Assembly (NCBI RefSeq): GCF_022410465.1
Contig: NZ_JAJSON010000025.1
Span: 1-64,000, forward strand
Source: Christiangramia crocea
Lineage (GTDB): Bacteria > Bacteroidota > Bacteroidia > Flavobacteriales > Flavobacteriaceae
Reading direction: 5' to 3'
Length of the DNA stretch: 64,000 nt
Shown in pieces: positions 8,220 to 16,485 of this stretch (positions are counted from its first letter, which is position 1; each line of letters starts with the position of its first letter). The translations under genes and the position numbers were made by a program. The notes below the pieces were generated by a model. The model was not told where the DNA came from and did no database searches. It worked only from the letters and a program-made list of their open reading frames with translations.

Positions 8220-9404
8220 ATGAAAGGTGTTGCCGTCACCGGAGTGGGGATTATATCCTCTATTGGGAAAGACCTGGAAGAAACCAGGCATTCCCTGCTT
8301 AAAGGTAAAAGCGGCATAGGTTTTCCTCAGAATTTGAAGACCAGGCATAACAACTTACCCGTAGGGGAGATAGCGTTATCGAACTCCGAATTAAATGCTC
8401 TCCTAAAATTAAATCCGAAATCTGCGTATACCAGGGCTACCATGCTAGGTATTTATGCAGTAAATCAGTTGCTGGATAATACAGATCTGAAGAATTTTTC
8501 TTCAGATACCGGTATCATTTCGGGAACCAGTGTTGGCGGGATCGATATGACAGAGCGTTATTTTAAGGACTTTGAAAAGGATCCGGAAAAGCGCAAATTC
8601 ATCCAGGCTCAGCATCCCGGATTCTCAACTGAAATGATTGCGGAGTATTTTGGGTTGAAGAATTTTGTTTCTACAATAAGTACGGCCTGTTCTTCTTCTG
8701 CCAATGCGATTATGATGGGAGCCAGGATGATTGAGTCGGGAAAGCTGAAACGCGTGATCGTTGGCGGTAGTGACTGCCTCACTAAATTCACCCTGAACGG
8801 TTTTAATTCACTAATGATACTTTCTGGAAATGAGTGCAGGCCTTTTGATGAAAACCGGAACGGGCTTAACCTGGGCGAGGCCGCGGCCTTTATTCTGCTT
8901 GAAGCTGATGATTGTATAGGTGGCAAAGAAGTATTAGGCAGGCTTACCGGTTACGGGAATGCCAATGATGCCTTTCACCAGACGGCATCTTCAGAAAATG
9001 GGGAAGGAGCCTTTCTGGCAATTTCAAAAGCTCTGAAAAAAGCTGGTATTTCAGGAAACGAGGTTGATTATATAAACGCTCACGGAACCGGAACTAAGAA
9101 TAATGACCTTTCTGAGAGTATTGCTTTCAGGCGTGTTTTTGGTGATGAAATTCCCGCGTTCAGTTCCACTAAATCATTCACAGGCCATACGCTGGGAGCA
9201 GCAGGAGCAGCTGAAGCAGTGTTTAGTTTACTTTGCATAAGGGAACAGGAAATTTTTCCCAATCTGAATTTCAGTACCGCGATGAAAGAAACCGGACTGA
9301 ACCCGGTTACTGAGGTTCAAAAAGTGAAGATAGATACCGTCCTTTCCAATTCATTCGGATTTGGAGGAAATTGTACTTCCTTAATTTTTCAGAAAGATGA
9401 GTAG
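8220..9404 (+). CDS. Beta-ketoacyl-ACP synthase II, ApeO-like
   Basis: A 394-residue ketosynthase with a full triad: Cys157 in STACSSSANA, His288 in NAHGTGTKNND and His323 in SFTGHTLGAAG. It is normal length with the C-terminal SNSFGFGGNCTSLIF typical of FabF. It overlaps the downstream cysteine-less ketosynthase homologue by eight bases. In characterised aryl-polyene systems a ketosynthase and a chain-length factor (ApeO-ApeC) form a heterodimer, and this adjacent pair fits that pattern. Confidence 0.93.
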   Translation: MKGVAVTGVGIISSIGKDLEETRHSLLKGKSGIGFPQNLKTRHNNLPVGEIALSNSELNALLKLNPKSAYTRATMLGIYAVNQLLDNTDLKNFSSDTGIISGTSVGGIDMTERYFKDFEKDPEKRKFIQAQHPGFSTEMIAEYFGLKNFVSTISTACSSSANAIMMGARMIESGKLKRVIVGGSDCLTKFTLNGFNSLMILSGNECRPFDENRNGLNLGEAAAFILLEADDCIGGKEVLGRLTGYGNANDAFHQTASSENGEGAFLAISKALKKAGISGNEVDYINAHGTGTKNNDLSESIAFRRVFGDEIPAFSSTKSFTGHTLGAAGAAEAVFSLLCIREQEIFPNLNFSTAMKETGLNPVTEVQKVKIDTVLSNSFGFGGNCTSLIFQKDE

Positions 9405-10464
9405 GATTTACATAAATGGCATAGCATCTATTTCTCCTCAGTCCGAAGACATTTTCGAAACTGAGCCTTTAAAGGAATACCAGGATAATATAATCCCGGC
9501 ATTAAACCAGGATTATAAATCCATGATCAATCCCATGCTGCTCAGAAGAATGTCCGCGGCGGTAAAAATGGGTTTATTTAGTTCAAAGAAGGCCCTCCTG
9601 GATGCAAAAATTGATATTCCCGATTCGATTCTGGTAGGAACAGGACAGGGATGCCTGAAGGATACCGAAAATTTCATGGTTAGCATGCTAAATTCGGAGG
9701 AAGGGCTTTTAAGACCCACCTCCTTTATTCAATCCACTCATAATACGGTAGGAGGTCAGATCGCTCTTGACCTTAAGTGCACCGGATATAATATGACCTA
9801 TACACAGAACTCAGCTTCTTTTGAGAGTGCACTATTGGATAGTATCCTGCAGTTTAAATCTGAAACTGAAATTCAGAATGTTTTGGTAGGAGGCGTAGAT
9901 GAGACTTCTCCTGCGTTCACAGGTTTCCAGAAACTCGACGGACAGTTGAAGCAGGAACCGGTTAGAAATACTGATCTGTTAGCATCGAAAACTTCCGGAA
10001 GTATTTTTTCAGAGACCTCTTCTTTCTTTATTCTTGGTTCAGAAGAATCTGAAAATTCCTATGCAGAATTAGTGGATGTTGAAATCATTAACTCCACAGA
10101 AGTTCAGAATATTGGTAAGAGAACCGAACAATTTCTTCAGACTAATAATCTTAGTTCCTCAGATATTGATGTTGTGATCCTGGGTAATAATGGGGATTCC
10201 AGATATGACTCTTATTACCACGAGTTACGGGAGAAGCTTTTTGCTGGTAAAGTACAGTTGGCCTTCAAGCATCTGGTTGGTGAAAATAATTCGGTTTCAG
10301 CTTATGCTTTCTGGCTTGCTTCTAAAATTATGAAAGAAAAGAGAATCCCCGATTTTATTAAACTGAATGACTTAAATTGCAAAGAACCCCGAAAGATCCT
10401 GATCTATAATCAGTATCTGGGAAAGAATCATGGACTAATTCTTTTAAAAAACCTTGACCTATAA
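9397..10464 (+). CDS. Chain-length-factor-like ketosynthase homologue, ApeC-like
   Basis: A 355-residue ketosynthase-fold protein in which the active site is degenerate. The nucleophile region reads YTQNSASFES, putting Ser139 at the usual Cys place, and the first His motif is replaced by VVILGNNGDSRYD. Conserved KS scaffolding remains, such as SFIQSTHNTVGGQIAL. Chain-length factors of type II polyketide and aryl-polyene systems are dimer partners of this kind. Overlap with the upstream active ketosynthase implies coupled synthesis and a KS-CLF heterodimer. Confidence 0.8.
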   Translation: MSRIYINGIASISPQSEDIFETEPLKEYQDNIIPALNQDYKSMINPMLLRRMSAAVKMGLFSSKKALLDAKIDIPDSILVGTGQGCLKDTENFMVSMLNSEEGLLRPTSFIQSTHNTVGGQIALDLKCTGYNMTYTQNSASFESALLDSILQFKSETEIQNVLVGGVDETSPAFTGFQKLDGQLKQEPVRNTDLLASKTSGSIFSETSSFFILGSEESENSYAELVDVEIINSTEVQNIGKRTEQFLQTNNLSSSDIDVVILGNNGDSRYDSYYHELREKLFAGKVQLAFKHLVGENNSVSAYAFWLASKIMKEKRIPDFIKLNDLNCKEPRKILIYNQYLGKNHGLILLKNLDL

Positions 10465-11224
10465 AGCTGTCAATATACTTTTCGTAAGCCTTTTACTCCT
10501 TTTGCTTGGCTTTTATTTTATGATGGGATGGCCCTTTTGGCCCTTACCGTTACTAGTGGTTATATATATAACATTCATACTTATAGTTTCCACCAACGTA
10601 CAATTCAACTTTTTTGTTAAGGCCTATAACCGAAACCCTGATTTTCCTGAAAATGCGGTTGCGTTAAGTTTTGATGACGGTCCTGATGAGAATACCCTTA
10701 AGATCCTTGATGTTCTTGATAAACATGATGCAAAAGCAGTGTTTTTCTGTATCGGGAAAAAGATCAAGGAACACCCTCAGATTTTCCGGGAGATTCTGAA
10801 GCGTGGACATATTGTAGGGAATCATACTTATTCTCATACACGACGAATGGGCTTTCTGAGCAGTAAGACCATAGAAAATGAAATTACTGAATGTGATAAT
10901 ATTGCTACACAAATTGGTGGTGTGAAAATGAATCTTTTTCGGCCTCCTTTCGGGATAATTAACCCTAAGACCAAAAGGGCTTTACAAAAAACAGGGCATA
11001 AGGTGATTGGCTGGAATATCAGGCCCTATGATGCTATTACCAGTTCACCTGAAGTCATTATAAATCGAATTACAAAAAGGCTCCATAAAGGTGATCTTAT
11101 CCTCTTACATGATAATATGGATAAAACTTATATTATCTTGGAACAGTTATTGGTATTTCTAAGGCAGCGTGATTTCGCTGTTGTAAGACTTGATAAATTA
11201 TTTAGAATCAATGCGTATACTTAA
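10454..11224 (+). CDS. Polysaccharide deacetylase (NodB homology) membrane protein
   Basis: A 256-residue carbohydrate esterase 4-like protein. Two short hydrophobic segments (~residues 5-23 and 30-50) precede a NodB domain with VALSFDDGPD (catalytic and metal Asp), GNHTYSHTRRMG (metal His-His), FRPPFG and LILLHDN. It would remove N-acetyl groups from a sugar polymer on the outer face of the inner membrane. The start used is TTG at 10454, overlapping the previous gene by 11 bases; the next ATG would cut into the first membrane segment. A sugar deacetylase is not obviously needed for a polyene, so it may act on the glycosylated or peptidoglycan-linked product, but that is inference. Confidence 0.85.
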   Translation: MTYKAVNILFVSLLLLLLGFYFMMGWPFWPLPLLVVIYITFILIVSTNVQFNFFVKAYNRNPDFPENAVALSFDDGPDENTLKILDVLDKHDAKAVFFCIGKKIKEHPQIFREILKRGHIVGNHTYSHTRRMGFLSSKTIENEITECDNIATQIGGVKMNLFRPPFGIINPKTKRALQKTGHKVIGWNIRPYDAITSSPEVIINRITKRLHKGDLILLHDNMDKTYIILEQLLVFLRQRDFAVVRLDKLFRINAYT

Positions 11225-11834
11225 GATCTGTATATTTTTCCTTAGCCTTAATATGGTAGCTCAAAAGGGTGTTTTAAACAATGCTGAGGAAGATGCCTTT
11301 AAAACCAGGGTGATCGAAAAAGCAAATGGTATAAACAGCTTCTCGGCTGAATTTATGCAGACCAAGCACATGAAGGTGATGGATGAAAACCCGGAAAGTC
11401 AGGGAAAAGTTTATTACAAGTCTCCAGATCTTCTAAAATGGGAGTATCTCAGGCCTTATGATTACCAGATCCTTTTTAAAGACTCCAAACTCTATATCAT
11501 GGAAGACGGACAGTTGTCAGAAGTGGATTTGTCTTCAAATAAACTTTTTGAAAAAATGGGAGAACTGGTTGCCGGCAGTGTGAATGGCAAAATTCTGCAG
11601 GCAGATAAAGACTTTACTATTACTTATCATAGAGACAATCAGAATATCAAAGCAAGGATAATCCCGAAGGATCAAGGCCTTAGTGGAATGTTCAGTGAGA
11701 TATGGGTCAATTTTAATTCAGATCATCTCATTAATTCGGTGCGGTTAATAGACCCTTCAGGTGATTATACCGAGATCTTCATGAAAAACATTAAAATTAA
11801 TCAGTCCATACCTCCTTCTGTTTTTCAAAACTAA
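11211..11834 (+). CDS. LolA-like outer-membrane lipoprotein carrier
   Basis: A periplasmic LolA-fold carrier of about 207 residues. The ATG at 11211 opens a clear signal peptide (MRILKICIFFLSLNMVAQ). An upstream in-frame TTG at 11190 only adds a short polar head. Conserved LolA-type text includes FSAEFMQTKHMKVMDENPESQGKV, PDLLKWEYLRPYDYQIL and IWVNFNSDHLINSVRL. APE and flexirubin clusters carry a dedicated LolA homologue (ApeF-like position) thought to shuttle the hydrophobic product across the periplasm, a job this one would share with the MMPL transporter. It overlaps the deacetylase gene by 14 bases. Confidence 0.88.
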   Translation: MRILKICIFFLSLNMVAQKGVLNNAEEDAFKTRVIEKANGINSFSAEFMQTKHMKVMDENPESQGKVYYKSPDLLKWEYLRPYDYQILFKDSKLYIMEDGQLSEVDLSSNKLFEKMGELVAGSVNGKILQADKDFTITYHRDNQNIKARIIPKDQGLSGMFSEIWVNFNSDHLINSVRLIDPSGDYTEIFMKNIKINQSIPPSVFQN

Positions 11835-11859
11835 TTATCTTGTCCTTTAAAGCGATAGA

Positions 11860-12225
11860 ATGATTTTAAAGGAATTTTACGAGGTTTTACAGACGGAGCA
11901 TAAAGAAGACCTTTACCATACTACTCTCAGGGTAAATAAAGATCACGAGATCTATAAAGGGCATTTCCCTGGAAGACCTGTAACCCCGGGAGTTGTTCTA
12001 ATGCAATTGTTCAAGGAGGAAGCAGAACGGATTTATGAAAATTCACTTCAGTTGGCCCGGGCAGACAATGTGAAATTCACCGCTGTTTTTGATCCTACTG
12101 AAAATGAGGAACTGATTCTGGAATCCCAGCTTGAAAAAAACGGGGACTTTATTAAACTTAAAGGAATAGCTAAGAATCATAAGGGTATAGTTTTGAAGAT
12201 CAACTCCCTTTATAAGCGCCTTTAA
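11860..12225 (+). CDS. FabA/FabZ-like 3-hydroxyacyl-ACP dehydratase, ApeI-like
   Basis: A 121-residue hotdog protein with the canonical dehydratase motif GHFPGRPVTPGVVLMQL, in which the His is the catalytic base. It would catalyse dehydration during polyene elongation. It is the second dehydratase of the cluster and may pair with the ApeP-like protein at 5357, as dehydratase heterodimers are described for aryl-polyene synthesis. The gene starts 25 bases after lolA and ends about 65 bases before the next gene, where a new promoter is likely. Confidence 0.85.
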   Translation: MILKEFYEVLQTEHKEDLYHTTLRVNKDHEIYKGHFPGRPVTPGVVLMQLFKEEAERIYENSLQLARADNVKFTAVFDPTENEELILESQLEKNGDFIKLKGIAKNHKGIVLKINSLYKRL

Positions 12226-12264
12226 TTCTCATTCTATAAACTATGTTCCTCCCCGAATAAATAA

Positions 12265-12272
12265 TACTTTTG
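12265..12272 (+). promoter_or_regulatory. Candidate internal promoter (-7 box) of the pigment cluster
   Basis: TACTTTTG matches TAnnTTTG, and ATG occupies the -33 TTG position. Transcription would start near 12279, about 11 bases before the GTG at 12290. It would let the glycosyltransferase-to-ligase half be expressed separately. Confidence 0.4.
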
Positions 12273-12289
12273 CAATAAACATTCCCAGG

Positions 12290-13495
12290 GTGAAAAAAGA
12301 ACCGGTTTTTCAACCAAGATTCGAAAAGCTTAACTGCTGTGTTATTGTACCTACTTACAATAATGCACATTCTCTTGCGTCTTTTCTTGAAGACCTGAAA
12401 CTTTATACCCGGAATCTAATTATTATAAATGACGGGTCAACCGATGCTACGGCGAAGATCCTGAATAAACATTCAGAATTACATCGTAAGGCTCATTCTG
12501 AAAATAAAGGTAAAGGCATTGCTCTTAAAACCGGATTTGCCTTTGCCGAAGAACTGGGATACGATTATGCGATCACAATAGATTCTGACGGGCAGCATTA
12601 TCCCGATGATCTTGATGTTTTTCTAACGGAACTGGAGAAACGTAAAGAACATGATCCTGAACTGCTTCTTGTTGGTGACCGGAACATGGGAAGAGACGGT
12701 ATTCCTGGAAAAAGCAGTACCGGAAACAGGTTTTCCAATTTCTGGTTTTTAGTGGTGACAGGAATCGAGTTACACGATACGCAAAGCGGGTACAGATTAT
12801 ATCCTGTAAAACTTATTAATTCACTTAAGCTCATTACCTGGAAGTTCGAACTGGAGATCGAGGTGCTGGTAAAAGCAGCCTGGCAAAAAGTAGAAGTAAA
12901 GAATATTCCCATCAAGGTCTTTTATGAGGAAGGCGAAAGAGTAACTCACTTCAGGCCTTTCTGGGATATCGTTCGCATTGTTCTTCTTTATATGTGGTTT
13001 GTATTGGTGAGTTTCTTTTATATACATCCAAGAAATAAATATCAGGATTTTAAGAATAAAGGTTTCCGGAGGTTCTGGAAGGAAGATATAGTTAAAAGTC
13101 AGGAGCCGCCTCATAAAAAGGCAGCAGCCATTGCCTTGGGCATATTTGTAGGAATTTCACCCTTCTGGGGGATACATACGTTACTGGTCTTTACTCTGGC
13201 AGCGGTTTTCCGGTTAAATAAGGTTGTAGCCTTCTTATTCTCTAATATAAGTATACCGCCTTTAATCCCTGTGATTATATATGCCAGTTACCAGGCGGGT
13301 TCTCTTATTTCAGGGAAAGGTTTTGACTGGGATTTGGAACTTCAGAAATTTGAAACCGGAACCGATATTTTTATGGGCCTCTGGCAATATATTATGGGAA
13401 GTTTCGCTCTGGCAATTGTGACGGCCTTTAGTCTGTGGATTGTATTTTATTTTTTATTTTCGGTCTTTAATCAAAAGCAGGTGGTGAAACCTTAA
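12290..13495 (+). CDS. Family 2 glycosyltransferase fused to DUF2062
   Basis: A 401-residue fusion. Residues ~15-240 form a GT2 (GT-A) domain with VIVPTYNNAHSL, NDGSTDATA and the metal-binding Asp-Ser-Asp at 98-100. A hydrophobic segment follows (~235-250, VLLYMWFVLVSFFYI). Residues ~270-390 are DUF2062, with KKAAAIALGIFVGISPFWGIH and two or three membrane spans. The enzyme would move an activated sugar to a membrane-bound acceptor on the cytoplasmic face, like dolichol-phosphate sugar synthases. The start is GTG at 12290. The stop TAA overlaps the next ATG (TAATG). The same architecture recurs in flexirubin/aryl-polyene clusters, so the pigment or its lipid anchor may be glycosylated. Confidence 0.85.
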   Translation: MKKEPVFQPRFEKLNCCVIVPTYNNAHSLASFLEDLKLYTRNLIIINDGSTDATAKILNKHSELHRKAHSENKGKGIALKTGFAFAEELGYDYAITIDSDGQHYPDDLDVFLTELEKRKEHDPELLLVGDRNMGRDGIPGKSSTGNRFSNFWFLVVTGIELHDTQSGYRLYPVKLINSLKLITWKFELEIEVLVKAAWQKVEVKNIPIKVFYEEGERVTHFRPFWDIVRIVLLYMWFVLVSFFYIHPRNKYQDFKNKGFRRFWKEDIVKSQEPPHKKAAAIALGIFVGISPFWGIHTLLVFTLAAVFRLNKVVAFLFSNISIPPLIPVIIYASYQAGSLISGKGFDWDLELQKFETGTDIFMGLWQYIMGSFALAIVTAFSLWIVFYFLFSVFNQKQVVKP

Positions 13496-16485
13496 TGCAC
13501 AAAGCTTTTCTCAATATTCATAACTTTCTGAAAAACCGTAAGATCCTCGGTTTTTCAATACTGTTCATTTACATTTTCATAACCTCACTTATTGCCTGGA
13601 ATATTGAGCTTAAAGAAGATATTACCAAGCTGATTCCCTCTGGGGAAAAGCAGAATGTATTAAAGAAAGTGCTAAGGGTAACGGACCTTTCCGATAAACT
13701 GATTATCAGTATATCTGCTGAAACCGATGCAACCTCTCCAGATACTCTGGTTGCCTACGCCAACAGACTTACGAAAAGGATAGAAAGTGAATTACCTGAA
13801 TATGTTTCTGAAATTAAGGGAAAAGTGCCTGAAAAGGATATCCGGCAGGTATACAATTTTGTTCATGATAATCTTCCGGTATTTCTTCAGGAACAGGATT
13901 ACGAAAAAATATCTAACCGGTTATATCCAGACAGCATACGCAGAAGACTCGATTCAGGATACAGGCAGCTCATGTCTCCAACCGGTTTTGTAACCAAGGA
14001 TTACTTTCTTGCTGATCCTCTGGGTTTTACAAATCTAGGGCTTTCTAAACTTCAGGAATTACAGGTAGGGGATAATTTCGGTATCTATAAAAATTACCTG
14101 ATCACAAAAGACAGAAAAAATATAATTCTATTCCTGGATTCGGCCTTACCATCTTCAGAAACCAATAGGAATCAGGATTTTATAATTGCCCTAGAAGAAA
14201 TAACCGGTAGCCTGAATAGTGAATATAAAGAAGTTGAAGCCAGTTATTTTGGAGGTATGTTGTATTCACTGGCAAATGCCAACAGGATTAAGAAAGATAT
14301 CAGGCTCACTATTGGTATTGCGGTTGTATTACTTCTTATTTTACTGATATCCTTTTATCGTAAGATCTATGTTCCGGTTCTTCTTTTTATCCCAGGTATA
14401 CTGGCGGGAATTTCAGCTATTGCGGTACTAAGTATAACGAAAAGCAATGTGTCTTCAATTTCTTTAGGGATAGGAGCCATACTTTTAGGGATCACACTGG
14501 ATTATGCCCTTCATATCCTCACCCATTTTAGAAATAACCGGGATATCACTCGGCTTTACAGGGAAATTACCAGGCCTATCCTTACGAGCAGTACTACCAC
14601 TGCAGTGGCATTTCTCTGTCTCATTTTTTTACAAAGTGAAGCTCTTAATGACCTGGGAATCTTTGCCTCCATAAGCGTTTTGCTTTCTTCGGTTTTTGCA
14701 CTGATTCTTATTCCTCTGTTCTATAAACCTGAAGTGGAGACCAATAAGAACAGGACGTTTTTAGATAAAATAGCTTCTGTTGATTATTCGAGAATAAGAC
14801 CTTTGGTTATAACAGTAATTTTGCTGTTTGTTATCTCTCTTTTCTTCTTTAACCGGGTTGAATTCAATAATGACCTTTCAAAACTTAATTACGAACCTCC
14901 CGGCCTCAGGGAAACTGAGAATAGGGTAGAAGCTCTGGCCGGAAGGGCTGGAAAGACCATCTATATGGTAGCCTATGGGAACTCCATTGATGAGGCTCTC
15001 CAGGAAAATAACCGTCTGTACCAGCGTTTACAGGAGTTCGAGAATGAAGGCAGAATTCAAAGTTTCAGCAGTATAGGAGGAGTGGTTTTATCTACTTCCA
15101 CCCAGAACGATAGAATTGGGAACTGGGATTCGTTCTGGACACCTGAAAGAACCGATAGCCTTAAGCAAAATATTACTACAATTTCAGCGGAATATGGATT
15201 CAGGGCCGAAACGTTTGATCGCTTTTATGATCAGCTTAAAGAAGACTTTTCTAATATTGATCTCGCAGATTATAAAAATGCCGGTGGATTATATCTCAAT
15301 GATTTCATTTCTGAAGGAGAAAATATTGCTACGGTGACCAGTACAGTGAGTCTTGAAGAAGATAAGAGCGCTGAATTCATTTCCAATTTCGAAGATGAAG
15401 AAGGTATTTTTGCCCTGGACCGGAGAGCGATGAATCAGAATTTCCTCGGAAGCCTGAAAGAAGATTTCAATATGCTTATAATGATTTCGGTTATTGCGGT
15501 ATTTGTAATTCTTCTTATTTCCTACCGTAACCTTGAAATTAGTCTTTTTACGCTACTCCCAATTGCCATCACCTGGATCTGTGCGCTTGGCCTGATGGCA
15601 ATGCTGGATATTGAATTCAATATTCTGAATATCATTATATCCACATTCATCTTTGGACTCGGTTTGGATTACAGTATTTTTATAACCAATTCCTGCCTTA
15701 ATGAATATGAGACCGGAAGATCAGATCTTAAAACTTATCAAACATCCATACTTATTTCGGTGATCACTACTTTACTGGGAATGGGCGCTTTGATATTTGC
15801 TCAGCATCCGGCACTTAGATCGGTTTCCGTGGTATCAATTATTGGAGTTGTAACAGCAGTTATTGTCAGCTTTGTGATCCAACGGGCAATTTTCAGAAAG
15901 CTGATATTAAAAAGGGCAAAAGAAGGAAAACCTCCTTTTCATTTTGGTCAGTTAGCCGATTTCGGAGGAAGGTTAAGCCAATCAGAAAGTGAAAAGCTAT
16001 ACCGGAAACGTGCGATATTGAGCAACTACCGTTATAAATCTGTTTTTCCTAAAGTAAAACAGAAATTCAGAAATATACGGGAAAAAAATCTTCGGATAAG
16101 CCGGTACATAGAGGATGGGGAAAGTATTTCCATTGTAAATTCCGATTATGGAGTTATTCCTTTATTCCTTTCCTATAAGTTTGAAAATGCCAGGATCCAT
16201 GCTTATGAGAATAAGGAGTACCGTTTCAGGGTCTCCAGTAGTATTCCGCGCTCAAATTCGGCAGAGATCTTTTTCTATTCCAGCATAATTGAATTGCCTG
16301 CAAGTAAGGTTTTCATTATAAACGGCAGCTTTCAGGAAACCGATGTTCTCGTGGATCTGATAAAGAGGGAAGCTGAAAAGGTGATCTTTATAGATTCAGA
16401 TTTCCCCAATCGCTGGCTGTTGGATATGAATTTTGAGATAGTGTACCGCCAGAACAATATTCTTGTATTTCGTAAAACTGATTAA
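13495..16485 (+). CDS. MMPL/RND-family exporter with a C-terminal methyltransferase-like domain
   Basis: A 996-residue RND-superfamily transporter. It has an N-terminal membrane helix (~20-38), a large periplasmic loop, a first membrane bundle (~265-410), a second loop, and a second bundle (~665-805) with GLGLDYSIFITNSCLNEY, typical of MMPL proteins. It likely exports or flips the lipidic pigment. Residues ~820-996 are an extra soluble domain. The stretch from ~860, with ENLRISRYI-like text, SISIVNSDYGVIPLFLS and ARIHAYENKEYRF, lines up with a Rossmann methyltransferase, but its glycine-rich SAM loop is poor. So it may be a decayed or repurposed methyltransferase. Translationally coupled to the upstream GT2 and directly followed by the C45 lipoprotein. 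Confidence 0.85.
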   Translation: MHKAFLNIHNFLKNRKILGFSILFIYIFITSLIAWNIELKEDITKLIPSGEKQNVLKKVLRVTDLSDKLIISISAETDATSPDTLVAYANRLTKRIESELPEYVSEIKGKVPEKDIRQVYNFVHDNLPVFLQEQDYEKISNRLYPDSIRRRLDSGYRQLMSPTGFVTKDYFLADPLGFTNLGLSKLQELQVGDNFGIYKNYLITKDRKNIILFLDSALPSSETNRNQDFIIALEEITGSLNSEYKEVEASYFGGMLYSLANANRIKKDIRLTIGIAVVLLLILLISFYRKIYVPVLLFIPGILAGISAIAVLSITKSNVSSISLGIGAILLGITLDYALHILTHFRNNRDITRLYREITRPILTSSTTTAVAFLCLIFLQSEALNDLGIFASISVLLSSVFALILIPLFYKPEVETNKNRTFLDKIASVDYSRIRPLVITVILLFVISLFFFNRVEFNNDLSKLNYEPPGLRETENRVEALAGRAGKTIYMVAYGNSIDEALQENNRLYQRLQEFENEGRIQSFSSIGGVVLSTSTQNDRIGNWDSFWTPERTDSLKQNITTISAEYGFRAETFDRFYDQLKEDFSNIDLADYKNAGGLYLNDFISEGENIATVTSTVSLEEDKSAEFISNFEDEEGIFALDRRAMNQNFLGSLKEDFNMLIMISVIAVFVILLISYRNLEISLFTLLPIAITWICALGLMAMLDIEFNILNIIISTFIFGLGLDYSIFITNSCLNEYETGRSDLKTYQTSILISVITTLLGMGALIFAQHPALRSVSVVSIIGVVTAVIVSFVIQRAIFRKLILKRAKEGKPPFHFGQLADFGGRLSQSESEKLYRKRAILSNYRYKSVFPKVKQKFRNIREKNLRISRYIEDGESISIVNSDYGVIPLFLSYKFENARIHAYENKEYRFRVSSSIPRSNSAEIFFYSSIIELPASKVFIINGSFQETDVLVDLIKREAEKVIFIDSDFPNRWLLDMNFEIVYRQNNILVFRKTD

